NCBI RefSeq assembly: GCF_014145325.1
Contig: NZ_JACHTF010000003.1
Span: forward strand, 1 to 64,000
Direction of reading: 5' to 3'
Length of the DNA stretch: 64,000 nucleotides
Source: Marilutibacter spongiae
Lineage (GTDB): Bacteria > Pseudomonadota > Gammaproteobacteria > Xanthomonadales > Xanthomonadaceae
The notes below the pieces were generated by a model, which was given only the letters and a program-made list of their open reading frames with translations, was not told where the DNA came from and searched no databases. Made by a program: the position numbers and the translations under genes. Positions 37,959-50,182 of the stretch are shown here, piece by piece; the first letter of the stretch is position 1, and the number at the start of each line of letters is the position of its first letter.

Positions 37959-37974
37959 GCCGCGATCGCGGCTC
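37957..37974. terminator. Perfect 18-bp palindrome between convergent genes
   Basis: GAGCCGCGATCGCGGCTC begins within the sufT stop codon and ends 6 bp before the end of the convergent regulator gene. It could form a bidirectional hairpin, though the loop is minimal and there is no T-tract. Confidence 0.4.
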
Positions 37975-37980
37975 GCGCCC

Positions 37981-40950
37981 TCAGCGCGAGCTTGTCTGCA
38001 GCGACATGCCCGGCTCCATGTCGGTCGCGGTGAGCGACTGGGTCAGCCAAGCGAGGCTGGCGCCGCGCAGGCCGGTGCGCGCCAGCAGCGCGCTGCGCGT
38101 CTGCGGACTGCAGCCCTTCAGGTTGGCGTCGCGCGACATGAGGCTGTGCGCTTCGAGTTGCGCGACGGCGTCGCCGGTGCGGTGGGCCTTCTCGTCCATC
38201 CGCGTGAGCAGCTCGGCCGCCTCGCCGCGATCGCCGGCCGCCAGCATCAGCACCACGTCCAGCAGGTCCAGGCGCTGCTCCACCACCCAGGTGTCCTTGG
38301 GGGCCGCCAGTCGTGCCTGTTCGGCCAGGTTGCGGCTGGCGTCCCATTCGCCGCGCGCCGCGGCGATCTCGGCCAGGCCCAGCTCGACCTCGGCCTTGAG
38401 CCAGTCGTAACCGCCGCCTTCGAGCTGCGGCAGCAGGTGTTCGAACAGGTCGTGTGCGGCGTCGAGCTCGCCGGCGCGCACCATCAGCGCCGCCACCTGG
38501 ACCTGGAAGTCCAGCCGGTCGGGCCCGGGAGGCAGGTCCTCCATCGCCCGCGCCTGCGCGACGTCGAGCTTCTCCAGCGCCGCTTCGCGGTCGCCGGCGA
38601 GCAGGTCCGACAAGGCCATGCCATGCAAGGCGTAGAGCTGGGTGATGGCGAAGTTGGGCTGGCTGCAGCGGGCCCAGGAGTTGCGGGCCGAGATCAGGTC
38701 GCCCTGGGCCATCTGCATGCGCCCGCGCATGCAGGCCGCGCGTGCCGCGGAGACGGCCGGAAGGCCCTCGCCTTCCGTGCCATCGCCTTCCTTGCCTTCG
38801 CCCGCGGCATGCGCGTCGCGATCGAGGATGCCCAGCGCCTTGTCGTACTGCCCGTCGGCGTAGGACAGGAAGGCTTCGGTCTGGTTGATCCAGTGCGCCA
38901 TGTCGCCTTCCAGGCGGGTGTTGCGCAGCTGTTCGATCAGCTCGCGCGCACGATCGAGCTCTCCGGTCATCAGGGTCTCGTAGAGCATGTCGGTCTCGAT
39001 CGCCTGGGTGGCCACGACGTCGCCGGCCTCATGGGCCGTGGCAAGTGCCTGCTCCAGCCATTTCCGGTATCCGGCATGGTCGCCCTGGTTGCGTTGCTGC
39101 AGGGCCGCCAGGCGCAGGATCTCGATCTCGATGCTCAGGTAACCGTCGTTGCGCGCCGTCGCGAGCAGGGCGTCGAGGCGCTCGCTGGCCTCGCCGCCGG
39201 GGCGCAGGGATTCGGCGAGGAACCGGGTGTAAAGCGCGTCGGCGGGCGCATCGGCGGCATCGAACTGGTTGGCGATCTCGTCGAAACGGCCCAGGTCCAT
39301 GCGACCGGGGAACTGGGTGTACTCGATCTCGGCCAGGTGCAGCTTCGCGGTGGCCTGCTCGTACTGCCAGGCGGCGCCGGCCTCCTCGGCGAGGCGGAGT
39401 GCGATCCGCGCATGCCGGGTCGCCGCGTCGTAGTTGCTCAGGATGCCGTGGGCCTGGGCCAGCAACTGCTCGCGCAGGATGGTGGGTCCGACCGGGATGT
39501 CGTCCCATCCGGGCCGGTTGAGGATCTCCAGCGCTTCGGCGGCGCGCCCCGTCGCGATCAGCGACCAGGCCTCCTCGAAGGCGAAGTCGCGCTTGCCCGG
39601 ATAGCGTGCGGCCAGGGCCACGAAGGCGCGGGTGGCATCCTCGATGCGCGCGGGATCCACGCCCAGGCGACGTGCCTCCAGGACCTGCGCGGCGTCCGCG
39701 GGCAGCGGCTGCAGGTCCGCAACGGCGCGCTCCATGTGGTGGATCGCCGCGCTGGCGTGGCCCAGCCCGGACAAGGCCAGCGAGAGCTGGTACTGCGCAA
39801 GTCCGAAGTCCGGGGCATCGGCGACGATTTCCCTGAGGTCGCGCCGACTGCGCGCGAAGTCGCGGCGATGGTGCGCCTTGTAGGCGTCGGCGTACCGTCG
39901 GGCGATGTCGGCATCGATGCCGATGTCCGGCCAGGCCTGTCCCTTGCGCCCGGGCAGCAGCACGTCCATCACCTGCCGTGACAGCGTATCCACCAGTGCC
40001 GGGATCTCATCGGCCGTGCCGCGCACTTCGAGTTGGCGCCCACCGGCATCGCCATCCAGCCTCGCGCGGACATAGAGCAGGTCGGGCCGGCCGGGTACCC
40101 GGCCGCCGGCGAGCATCACGATCAGCGGCGATTCCTCGGAGGTGTGCGTGGCCAGGTGGGCTTCGTTGAGGACGGTCACGTCGGGGAGCATCGCCAGCTT
40201 CCAGCCCAGCCAGGCGCGCAGCAGGGTGATGGGCCAGCGGGTCTCGGCCGGCGCATCCTCGTCGTCGATCTCGACCAGGGCCACGCTGATGGTCTGGTCG
40301 TTGCCGGGCAGCCAGTGCTGGCGCAGGCGGGTGATGCCGGTCAGCACGAGCATCGCGAGCGCGACGGCCAGTCCGACGACGATGAAGCGGCCGGGCCAAT
40401 GGGAACGTCCCGTCGAGCGCGCCATGCCGGCCGTGTCCGGCACCGGGCCGGCGATCGGGTCCGCGGCGGGTGCGCCTGCAGGAGGCGCCACCGCATGCGT
40501 TTCGCTCTCTTCGCCGGGCTCATCGCCACGGGCGCGCGACGCGACGTCCGGCCCGGTCCCGGCGGGGGCGGACGATTCGGCCGGCGGCGACTCCGCGCCG
40601 GGAACGACCTCCACGGCCCCCGGGGGCTCGAAGATGTAGCCGCTCTTGGCCACGGTGCGGATCCATTGCCGGCGCTCGGGCCCCAGTGCCTTGCGCAGCA
40701 TCCAGATGCTCTGCGACAGGTTGGCGTCCTCGACCACCACGTCCGGCCACAAGCGCTTGAACAGGTCGGCGCGCGAATGCAGCACGTTGGGCTCGGCGAG
40801 GAACAGGACCAGCAACTCGAACACGCGCTGGGTGAGCTCGACCTCTTCGTCCGGGCGGACCAGCCGCCGGCAGTGCAGGTCGACGTCGAGGTCGCCGACC
40901 CTGAGGCGCCGCGTTCCCTGCGGCCATGTCGAGAACAATGAAGCTGTCAC
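37981..40950 (-). CDS. CadC-like transmembrane transcriptional regulator with TPR-like periplasmic domain
   Basis: A 989-residue protein. The N-terminal OmpR/ToxR-type winged helix (about 14-105) reads LRVGDLDVDLHCRRLVRPDEEVELTQ, LLVLFLAEPNVLHSRADLFKRLWP, SQSIWMLRKALG and TVAKSGYIFE. An acidic/Ala-rich linker follows, then one membrane helix near residues 190-210 (FIVVGLAVALAMLVLTGI). The rest, about 780 residues outside the membrane, is helical with TPR-like repeats (RYADAYKAHHRRDFARSRRDLREIV; FGLAQYQLSLALSGLGHASAAIHHM). One-component CadC/ToxR regulators sense a periplasmic signal and act directly on DNA. The start is the GTG at 40950. It is divergent from the secreted peptidase genes, which may be its targets. 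Confidence 0.88.
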   Translation of the reverse strand: MTASLFSTWPQGTRRLRVGDLDVDLHCRRLVRPDEEVELTQRVFELLVLFLAEPNVLHSRADLFKRLWPDVVVEDANLSQSIWMLRKALGPERRQWIRTVAKSGYIFEPPGAVEVVPGAESPPAESSAPAGTGPDVASRARGDEPGEESETHAVAPPAGAPAADPIAGPVPDTAGMARSTGRSHWPGRFIVVGLAVALAMLVLTGITRLRQHWLPGNDQTISVALVEIDDEDAPAETRWPITLLRAWLGWKLAMLPDVTVLNEAHLATHTSEESPLIVMLAGGRVPGRPDLLYVRARLDGDAGGRQLEVRGTADEIPALVDTLSRQVMDVLLPGRKGQAWPDIGIDADIARRYADAYKAHHRRDFARSRRDLREIVADAPDFGLAQYQLSLALSGLGHASAAIHHMERAVADLQPLPADAAQVLEARRLGVDPARIEDATRAFVALAARYPGKRDFAFEEAWSLIATGRAAEALEILNRPGWDDIPVGPTILREQLLAQAHGILSNYDAATRHARIALRLAEEAGAAWQYEQATAKLHLAEIEYTQFPGRMDLGRFDEIANQFDAADAPADALYTRFLAESLRPGGEASERLDALLATARNDGYLSIEIEILRLAALQQRNQGDHAGYRKWLEQALATAHEAGDVVATQAIETDMLYETLMTGELDRARELIEQLRNTRLEGDMAHWINQTEAFLSYADGQYDKALGILDRDAHAAGEGKEGDGTEGEGLPAVSAARAACMRGRMQMAQGDLISARNSWARCSQPNFAITQLYALHGMALSDLLAGDREAALEKLDVAQARAMEDLPPGPDRLDFQVQVAALMVRAGELDAAHDLFEHLLPQLEGGGYDWLKAEVELGLAEIAAARGEWDASRNLAEQARLAAPKDTWVVEQRLDLLDVVLMLAAGDRGEAAELLTRMDEKAHRTGDAVAQLEAHSLMSRDANLKGCSPQTRSALLARTGLRGASLAWLTQSLTATDMEPGMSLQTSSR

Positions 40951-41063
40951 CAGGCGTGCTCCGATCCAAACCCGTCAAGACCGCCCCGCGCGAAGCGAGG
41001 CCCCGTTCGTGCTCTCGCACGAGGCAAGTCGTCGAACCCCCTGTCCGATCGGCATGACCCTGA

Positions 41064-44028
<2,965 letters not shown>

Positions 44029-44050
44029 TTCGCCAGCAGGCATGCAGGAC

Positions 44051-44074
44051 GCAGGCGGCCCGCGGGCCGCCTGC
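44051..44074 (+). terminator. Perfect hairpin after the M4 peptidase gene
   Basis: GCAGGCGGCCC-GC-GGGCCGCCTGC, a 24-bp perfect palindrome 27 nt past the stop. There is no T-tract; the M28 gene follows 145 bp later, so some read-through is possible. Confidence 0.6.
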
Positions 44075-44219
44075 ACCGGAGGGCCTGGCCGGTCCAGGCC
44101 CTTCCCTCCCTGGCATGGCGCGGCTTCGCGCCGGGCACAGACGCCCACCACATCCCATCTCCAGGTGGCTCCCGGCACGTGCCGGGGGAGGGGACGCCCT
44201 CATGGAAGGAACCCACGAC

Positions 44220-46430
44220 ATGGTCTTCAAACCCGCTCCCCTGCTGGCCCTCGCGGTCGGCGTCCTGCTCGCGGCATCGCCGCCCGCGCCCGCGCATGGC
44301 CCACGGCACGATGCCGAAACCGCCGCGGCCACGGGCCTGGCCCTCGAGTCCGATCCACAGGCCCCGGTCTACATCGTCAGCTCGCGCGACACCTTCGTCG
44401 GCAGCCTCAGGCTCGAGGCGCGCAACGCCGACGTCATGCGCGACAGCCTCGGCAATGCCCTGGTGGTGTCGGAGGTCCGCGCCCACCAGCTGCCCGGCAT
44501 CAGCGAGCGCATCCACGCCGGCGAGAAACGATGCGGCGGCTACTTCGCGTTCGCCACCCGCCAGCAGGCGCAGGACTTCGTTGCCTCCGGACAGGCGCTG
44601 CAGGCCACGCAGCAGGCCTTCCTGGTGGACTACGGCATCGACAACCAGGCCACGGTGGATCCGTGGCTGGCGCAGGTGCAGGAAGCCCGCATCCGCGGCA
44701 CCATCGACCATCTCTCCACCGCCTACGCCAACCGCTACTACTCGACCGGCAGCGGTCGCAGCGCGGCGGTCTGGATCCGCGACACCTGGCTGGCGCTGGG
44801 CAACGGCCGCAGCGACGTCAGCGCCGAGTTGTTCGAGGACTGCGGCAACTGTTCCACCCAGCCCTCGGTCATCCTGACCATCCAGGGCAGCGAGCTGCCC
44901 GATGAGATCGTGGTCGTGGGCGGCCACCTGGACTCGATTTCCAACAGCGGCAGCGGGAGCGCCATGAACGCGCCGGGTGCCGACGACGACGCCTCCGGCA
45001 TCGCCAGCGTCACCGAAGTGGTGCGGGTCGCCCTCGCCAGCGGCTGGAAGCCCCGGCGCACCGTCAAGTTCATGGGCTACGCGGCCGAAGAAGTCGGCCT
45101 GCGCGGTTCCAACGCGATCGCGCAGTCGTTCAAGGCGCAGGGCAAGAACGTGGTCGGCGTGCTGCAGATGGACATGACCAACTATGCAGCGGGCTCGAAC
45201 GTGGCGATGAACCTGGTGACGGATTACTCCAACGCCAGCCTCAAGCAGTTCCTCAACGACCTTTTCGATGCGTACCTGGCGCCGCTGGGCCTGGCGCGGG
45301 GCACCTATACCTGTGGCTACGGCTGCTCCGACCACGCCTCGTGGACCAGCGCGGGCTATCCCGCGGCGATGATGTTCGAACCGACCTTCAACAACCGCCT
45401 CCACACCAGCGGCGACACCCTGGCGAACATGGGCGGCACCGCCAGTGCCAGCGTCAACTTCGCAAAGCTCGGCCTGGCCTTCATCGGCGAGCTGGCCAAG
45501 ACCTCCGGCGGCACCGGGAACGCGCCTCCGGTCGCCGACTTCAGCGTGACGACCGATGGATTGACCGCCCGCTTCACCGACGCCTCGCGCGACAGCGACG
45601 GCGACATCGCCTCGCGACGCTGGGACTTCGGCGACGGCAGCAGCGCCAGTACCGCCAACCCGAGCCATGCTTACGCCGCGGCCGGGCGCTACGACGTGAC
45701 CTTGACGGTGACCGACGACCGCGGCGCGAGCGACAGCGAGACCCGCTCGGTGAGCGTCAGCGATGGCGGCGATCCGCCCGGCGGCGACGCGCTCGAGAAG
45801 GGCGTGCCGAAGACGGGGCTGTCGGCGACGACCGGCAACTCGCTGAACTACACCCTGGTGGTGCCGGCGGGCGCGAGCAACCTGGCCTTCACCCTGTCGG
45901 GCGGCAGCGGCGACGCGGACATGTACGTCAAGTTCGGCAGCGCGCCGACCGACGGCAGCTACGACTGCCGTCCGTACAAGAGCGGCAACAGCGAGAGCTG
46001 CACCTTCGCCTCGCCGCAGGCCGGTACCTACCACGTGCGGATCAAGGCCTACAGCAGCTTCTCGGGCGTGAGCCTGGTGGGCGATTACCAGTCCGGTTCG
46101 CCGAACCCGAACCCGGGCGAGCCGTGCAGCGGCTGCGACAAGTACAGCGGTTCGCTCAGCGGCACCGGCAACTCGGCGGTGCAGCCCAACGGCACCTACT
46201 ACCAGTCCGGCGCCGGTGCGCAGAAGGGCTGGCTGCGGGGCCCGTCGGGCGCGGACTTCGACCTGGAGCTGTACCGCTGGAGCGGTTCGGGCTGGAGCAA
46301 GGTCGCGTCCTCGACCTCGCCCACCAGCGAGGAGTCGGTGAACTACAACGGGGCCGCCGGCTATTACTACTGGAAGGTGCTGTCCTACTCCGGCAGCGGC
46401 AACTACGACCTCTGGATCGACGCGCCGTAA
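44220..46430 (+). CDS. Secreted M28 family aminopeptidase with PKD and PPC-type domains
   Basis: A 736-residue exported zinc aminopeptidase. Signal peptide to about residue 26; an N-terminal propeptide-like part; M28 catalytic domain (about 165-425). Metal-ligand blocks: GGHLDSIS (H236), PGADDDASG (around D255), AAEEVGLRGS (E290/E291), MDMTNY (D318), CSDHASW (H372). A PKD domain follows (about 435-510: WDFGDGSSAS, HAYAAAGRYDVTLTVTD), then the PPC and final beta domain shared with the M4 enzyme. ATG 44220 gives the best signal peptide; ATG 44202 (after GGAGGGG) is an alternative. The two secreted enzymes would act in series on proteins outside the cell. Confidence 0.95.
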   Translation: MVFKPAPLLALAVGVLLAASPPAPAHGPRHDAETAAATGLALESDPQAPVYIVSSRDTFVGSLRLEARNADVMRDSLGNALVVSEVRAHQLPGISERIHAGEKRCGGYFAFATRQQAQDFVASGQALQATQQAFLVDYGIDNQATVDPWLAQVQEARIRGTIDHLSTAYANRYYSTGSGRSAAVWIRDTWLALGNGRSDVSAELFEDCGNCSTQPSVILTIQGSELPDEIVVVGGHLDSISNSGSGSAMNAPGADDDASGIASVTEVVRVALASGWKPRRTVKFMGYAAEEVGLRGSNAIAQSFKAQGKNVVGVLQMDMTNYAAGSNVAMNLVTDYSNASLKQFLNDLFDAYLAPLGLARGTYTCGYGCSDHASWTSAGYPAAMMFEPTFNNRLHTSGDTLANMGGTASASVNFAKLGLAFIGELAKTSGGTGNAPPVADFSVTTDGLTARFTDASRDSDGDIASRRWDFGDGSSASTANPSHAYAAAGRYDVTLTVTDDRGASDSETRSVSVSDGGDPPGGDALEKGVPKTGLSATTGNSLNYTLVVPAGASNLAFTLSGGSGDADMYVKFGSAPTDGSYDCRPYKSGNSESCTFASPQAGTYHVRIKAYSSFSGVSLVGDYQSGSPNPNPGEPCSGCDKYSGSLSGTGNSAVQPNGTYYQSGAGAQKGWLRGPSGADFDLELYRWSGSGWSKVASSTSPTSEESVNYNGAAGYYYWKVLSYSGSGNYDLWIDAP

Positions 46431-46434
46431 GCGC
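45791..46434 (+). repeat. 644-bp duplication, copy in the M28 aminopeptidase gene
   Basis: Partner of 43385-44028 at 642/644 identity and in the same reading frame. Identity drops at once on both sides. Confidence 0.95.
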
Positions 46435-46483
46435 GTCGGGCCGCGTGCGCATTGCATGCGGCCATGGATTCGCAGGGAAGGCT

Positions 46484-46508
46484 CCGCGCCTCCGGGAAGG
46501 AGGCGCGG
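46484..46508 (+). terminator. Hairpin after the M28 aminopeptidase gene
   Basis: A 10-bp perfect stem, CCGCGCCTCC / GGAGGCGCGG, with a GGGAA loop, 53 nt past the stop. Confidence 0.65.
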
Positions 46509-46586
46509 CGGTCATGGAAGACTTCCGGCAGGCGCCCGTCCGGCGGCCTGTGGGGCGGCGCGACGGGACACCGTCGGCTCCGTATG

Positions 46587-46617
46587 GCCCGGGTGCTCCA
46601 GGATGGAGCGCCCGGGC
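46587..46617. terminator. Long hairpin between convergent M28 and asparaginase-domain genes
   Basis: A 14-bp stem, GCCCGGGTGCTCCA / TGGAGCGCCCGGGC (one G-U type mismatch), with a 3-nt loop, followed by TCCCTTG. Suitable as a terminator for either direction. Confidence 0.6.
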
Positions 46618-46685
46618 TCCCTTGACGCATCGCGGGGCGCCCGCGGACGGGTTCCCCGGTGGATGGCCGCGATGCGCGGCGTCGC

Positions 46686-47171
46686 TCAGATCGCTTCGAA
46701 GCGGTTCGCGTCGACGTTCTTGCGCACCCGGGACGGATCCCACACCCGTCCGTTCATGGCGATATAGACGCCCGGCGGCAGTGCCTGCACCGCGCCGACC
46801 GCGCACCCGACGTTGAACTCGGCATCGGAACCGCGGAAGCGGGCCGGGCTCAGCGCGCCGGTCAGGACGATGGTCTTGTCGGTCAGGCTGGCCAGGACCT
46901 TGGCCGTCTCGACCATGGTGTCGGTGCCGTGGGTCAGCAGCACGTGCCGGGCCGGTTGCGCGGCGATGGTGGCGCGGATCAGCTCGCGGTCGTCGGCACT
47001 GATGTGCAGCGAGTCCTTGCGCAGGATCGGGATCACGTTGAAGCGGAAGGCCACGCCCAGCTCATGCAGGATGCCGCCGATCTGCGGCTCGCCGATCTGG
47101 TAGTCGGACTTGTCGTCGAAGTAGATCTTGTCGATCGTGCCACCGGTGGTGACGATGCAAAGCTGGTCCAT
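46686..47171 (-). CDS. Short L-asparaginase-domain protein (N-terminal domain only)
   Basis: A 161-residue protein that aligns with the first half of L-asparaginases: TTGGTIDK (catalytic Thr block 1), then LTHGTDTMVETAK (Thr/Asp block 2) and KTIVLTGALSPARFRGSDAEFN. Usual asparaginases have about 330 residues with a second C-terminal domain; that is absent here, and the reading frame ends cleanly. Short forms are annotated in Xanthomonadaceae. Whether it hydrolyses asparagine is unknown. It has no signal peptide. Confidence 0.85.
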   Translation of the reverse strand: MDQLCIVTTGGTIDKIYFDDKSDYQIGEPQIGGILHELGVAFRFNVIPILRKDSLHISADDRELIRATIAAQPARHVLLTHGTDTMVETAKVLASLTDKTIVLTGALSPARFRGSDAEFNVGCAVGAVQALPPGVYIAMNGRVWDPSRVRKNVDANRFEAI

Positions 47172-47250
47172 GGCTGGGGCGCTGCATGTAAGCGGGAGAG
47201 CGCGGATTATACGGGCTGGCGCGGGCCAACCCCAGCGGCCGAGCCCCGGT

Positions 47251-47586
47251 TCAGCGGGGCGTGCGGCCGAACTTGTTGCGCAGCCCAGGCCAGCTTCCCG
47301 CCAGGATGATCGCGATCGCCAGCACCAGCACCATCCAGGCATGCAGTCGCGCCCCGGGGTGGCTCCAGGCGATCATCACGCCGTGGCAGAACCAGCCCAG
47401 GCCGAACACCCCCGACCAGAACACGGCCTGGCGCGATGCGAACCACGCGCCCACTGCCAACAGCACGGGCGGGGCGGCGAAGAACAGCATCGCCGCGGTC
47501 CGGTGCGCGTCGTCGCGGAACCAGTGCGCATAGACCGCGGCCAGCACCAGCAGCAGGATCGCGAGCAGGCGATGCGAGGCCATCAT
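47251..47586 (-). CDS. DUF2069 membrane protein
   Basis: A 111-residue inner-membrane protein with four hydrophobic segments (LLAILLLVLAAVYAHWF; AAMLFFAAPPVLLAVGAWFA; VFWSGVFGLGWFCHGVMIAWS; AWMVLVLAIAIILAGSWPGL). The pattern FFCHG..ESW/AW fits DUF2069, usually found after wrbA-like genes in Gammaproteobacteria. The start overlaps the wrbA stop (ATGA). Confidence 0.85.
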   Translation of the reverse strand: MMASHRLLAILLLVLAAVYAHWFRDDAHRTAAMLFFAAPPVLLAVGAWFASRQAVFWSGVFGLGWFCHGVMIAWSHPGARLHAWMVLVLAIAIILAGSWPGLRNKFGRTPR

Positions 47587-48176
47587 GCCGAGAGCTTCCC
47601 GGCGATACGCGCCAGCCGGCGTCCCAGCGCCCGCGCCAGGACGGCTTCGTCCTCGCTGGGCTGGGGATCGTCGTTGCTGCCTGCGACGTGGCTGGCGCCG
47701 TACGGCGTGCCGCCGCTGCGCGTGCTGCTGAGCGCGGGCTCGGTGTAGGGGATGCCCACGATCACGCAGCCGTGGTGCAGCAGGGGCACCTGCATGCCGA
47801 GCAGCGTTGCTTCCTGTCCGCCGTGCATCGTGGCGGTGGAGGTGAACACGGCCGCGGGCTTGTCGACGAGCGTGCCGCTGGCCCATTGCGCGCCCAGCGA
47901 GTCGAACCAGTGCTTCATCGGCGCGGCCATGTTGCCGAAGCGGGTGGGACTGCCGATGGCCAGGCCGGCGCACGCCTCCAGGTCCGCGACGCTGACGTAG
48001 GGTGCGCCGTCGTCCGGTTCGGGCGGCGCGGCGGTCTGCGTCACCGTCGCCACCGGCGGCACGCTGCGCAGGCGCGCCTGCATGCCGTCGACCTCGCCGA
48101 TCCCGCGGGCCACCTGGCGCGCGAGGCGCGCGACCGAGCCGCCGCGGCTGTAGTAGAGGACGAGGATGTCGGGCAT
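47583..48176 (-). CDS. wrbA: NAD(P)H:quinone oxidoreductase, WrbA type
   Basis: A 197-residue flavodoxin-like FMN protein that reduces quinones by two electrons. N-terminal phosphate loop ILVLYYSRGGSVARLA; GSPTRFGNMAAPMKHWFDSLG; FTSTATMHGGQEATLL; and YGASHVAGSNDD near the C-terminus. All are WrbA signature blocks. It forms a small operon with the DUF2069 gene and is divergent from yihY, 127 bp away. Confidence 0.94.
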   Translation of the reverse strand: MPDILVLYYSRGGSVARLARQVARGIGEVDGMQARLRSVPPVATVTQTAAPPEPDDGAPYVSVADLEACAGLAIGSPTRFGNMAAPMKHWFDSLGAQWASGTLVDKPAAVFTSTATMHGGQEATLLGMQVPLLHHGCVIVGIPYTEPALSSTRSGGTPYGASHVAGSNDDPQPSEDEAVLARALGRRLARIAGKLSA

Positions 48177-48303
48177 GGGCAAGGGGACCGGGAAGGCGGT
48201 GGCACAGGATACCGTGCCGGCGTCGGGGCGGCCGTCGCCGGCATGTGGACGGCGCGTGAGCATCGACGCCGCAGACCACCGGGCTTCGGGTACCCTTCGT
48301 GCC

Positions 48304-49572
48304 ATGGATCCCCTGGTCTCGATGAGCCGCCTGGTCGAACGCGTGCAGGATCGCGCGCGCAACCTTGCGTTCAGCCGCTTCGTCGGCCAACGCGTGCTGG
48401 CCGACAACCTGTTCCAGGCCGCCGGGGCGCTGGCCTACACGACGGTGTTCGCGCTGGTGCCGCTGTCGATGGTCGTGTTCGGCGTGCTCTCGGCGTTCCC
48501 GGTGTTCAATACCTGGACGGACCGCCTGACCGACTACGTGTTCACCAACTTCGTGCCGAGCGCGGCCGCTTCGGTCGCCACCTACCTGCGCGAGTTCTCG
48601 AGCAATGCCGGCCAGCTCACCGCCGCCGGCGTGATCGCACTGGTGATCTCGGTGCTGATCACCCTCAACGGCGTCGAAGCGACCTTCAACCGCATCTGGC
48701 GGGTCAGCTCTGCGCGTCCGCAGATCACCCGCTTCATGGTGTACTGGACCGTGCTGACGCTGGGCGCGATGGTCGCCGCCGCGAGCCTGGCGGTATCGGC
48801 CAAGCTGTTCGCGCTGGCGATCTTCAACACCGAGACCGGGCATTTCCTGCAGGGCCTGGCCTTGCGCCTGTCGCCGATGGTCATCGAGCTGCTGGCCTTC
48901 ACCATGATCTACCGCGTGGTGCCGCATCGCGAGGTGCACTGGCGGCACGCGTTGGCGGGGGCGCTGCTGGCGGTGCTGTTGTTCGAGGCGATCAAGGCGG
49001 TCTTCGGCGCCTACCTGGGCAGTTTCGATGCCTATTCGCGCATCTACGGCGCCCTGGCCTTCCTGCCGATCTTCCTGCTGTGGATCTACCTGGGCTGGTT
49101 CGCCGTGCTGCTGGGCGCCTCGGTGGCGTCGGCGGCCTCCGCGTTCCGCTACCAGCCGGTCGACCTGCGCCTGCCCGAAGGCTACGAGATCTACGGGCTG
49201 CTGCGCATGCTCGGCCGGTTCCGCGAGGCGCGGCACAAGGGACGCGGCCTGCATACCGACGACATCCTGGAGCTGGAGCCCATCCTCACCGACGACCTCG
49301 TCCAGCAGATGCTCTGCGACCTGGAGGAGATCGACGTGGTCAGGCGCGCCGAGGACGGCGAATGGCTGCTGGCGCGCGACCTCGACACCCTGAGCCTGGG
49401 CGAGCTGTACCAGGCCTGCCGCCTGCGCATACCCGTGGCCGACGCGGCGCTGCCGTTGGCCGGCGACGCGAACGGGCGCCCGGTCGTGGCCGCGATCGAC
49501 GCCCTGCGCATTCCCCTGCGCGAACTGCTTGAACGCCGCGTGGGCAGCCTCCACGCCGATGACGAGGATTGA
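48304..49572 (+). CDS. YihY/BrkB family inner-membrane protein
   Basis: A 422-residue protein with six predicted membrane helices. Family blocks: QAAGALAYTTVFALVPLSMVVFGVLSAFP, LITLNGVEATFNRIWRV, EVHWRHALAGALLAVLLFEAIKAVFGAYL, and YSRIYGALAFLPIFLLWIYLGWFAVLLGASVASA. A soluble C-terminal part (about 300-422) resembles a winged helix, seen in proteobacterial YihY proteins once wrongly named RNase BN. Function is not settled. The tlpA-like gene begins 4 nt after its stop. Confidence 0.92.
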   Translation: MDPLVSMSRLVERVQDRARNLAFSRFVGQRVLADNLFQAAGALAYTTVFALVPLSMVVFGVLSAFPVFNTWTDRLTDYVFTNFVPSAAASVATYLREFSSNAGQLTAAGVIALVISVLITLNGVEATFNRIWRVSSARPQITRFMVYWTVLTLGAMVAAASLAVSAKLFALAIFNTETGHFLQGLALRLSPMVIELLAFTMIYRVVPHREVHWRHALAGALLAVLLFEAIKAVFGAYLGSFDAYSRIYGALAFLPIFLLWIYLGWFAVLLGASVASAASAFRYQPVDLRLPEGYEIYGLLRMLGRFREARHKGRGLHTDDILELEPILTDDLVQQMLCDLEEIDVVRRAEDGEWLLARDLDTLSLGELYQACRLRIPVADAALPLAGDANGRPVVAAIDALRIPLRELLERRVGSLHADDED

Positions 49573-49576
49573 CCTG

Positions 49577-50182
49577 ATGGATCGACGTTTCCGTGCCCGC
49601 CCGACGCCGCTGCTGGTCGCCGGCCTTCTGTTCCTGTCGCTGCTGGCCGCCTGCGAGCGCGAGGCGCCGACGCCCGCCCCGGGCGGTGAGGGTGCCTCCA
49701 ACAGCCCCGACGCCGCCGCGCCGGTCGACGCGGCACCGGACACGCCCGGATCGCCGTCGCAACCGCGCCTGGTGGTGACCACCGTCGATGGCGCGGCCTA
49801 CGACCTGGCCGAACACCGCGGCAAGTGGGTGGTGGTGAACTTCTGGGCCACCTGGTGCAAGCCTTGCCTGAAGGAGATGCCCGAACTGTCCGCGCTCGAT
49901 GCGATGCGCGAGCACATCGAGGTGATCGGCCTGGCCTACGAGGAGATCGAGACCGCCGAGATGCAGGCCTTCCTGGAGAAGCATCCGGTGGTCTACCCGA
50001 TCGCGATCCTGGATACATACGCGCCGCCGGCGGATTTCGAGACGCCGCGCGGCTTGCCGATGACCTACCTGATCGACCCCTCCGGCAAGGTCGCCGACCG
50101 CTTCGTCGGTCCGGTGACCGCGCACGAGATCGAGGCGGCGATCGACCAGGCCGGCCAGGACGGGGACGGGGACGGCACGTGA
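49577..50182 (+). CDS. TlpA-like thioredoxin-fold lipoprotein
   Basis: A 201-residue periplasmic disulfide reductase. Signal peptide with lipobox LAAC (near residue 25), a Pro/Ala linker, then a thioredoxin fold with the redox pair C94/C97 in WATWCKPC, followed by KEMPELSALD and the cis-Pro block GLPMTYLIDPSGKVADRFVGP. It is close to ResA/TlpA proteins that keep periplasmic thiols reduced, for example for cytochrome c maturation. The stop overlaps the acylphosphatase start. Confidence 0.92.
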   Translation: MDRRFRARPTPLLVAGLLFLSLLAACEREAPTPAPGGEGASNSPDAAAPVDAAPDTPGSPSQPRLVVTTVDGAAYDLAEHRGKWVVVNFWATWCKPCLKEMPELSALDAMREHIEVIGLAYEEIETAEMQAFLEKHPVVYPIAILDTYAPPADFETPRGLPMTYLIDPSGKVADRFVGPVTAHEIEAAIDQAGQDGDGDGT

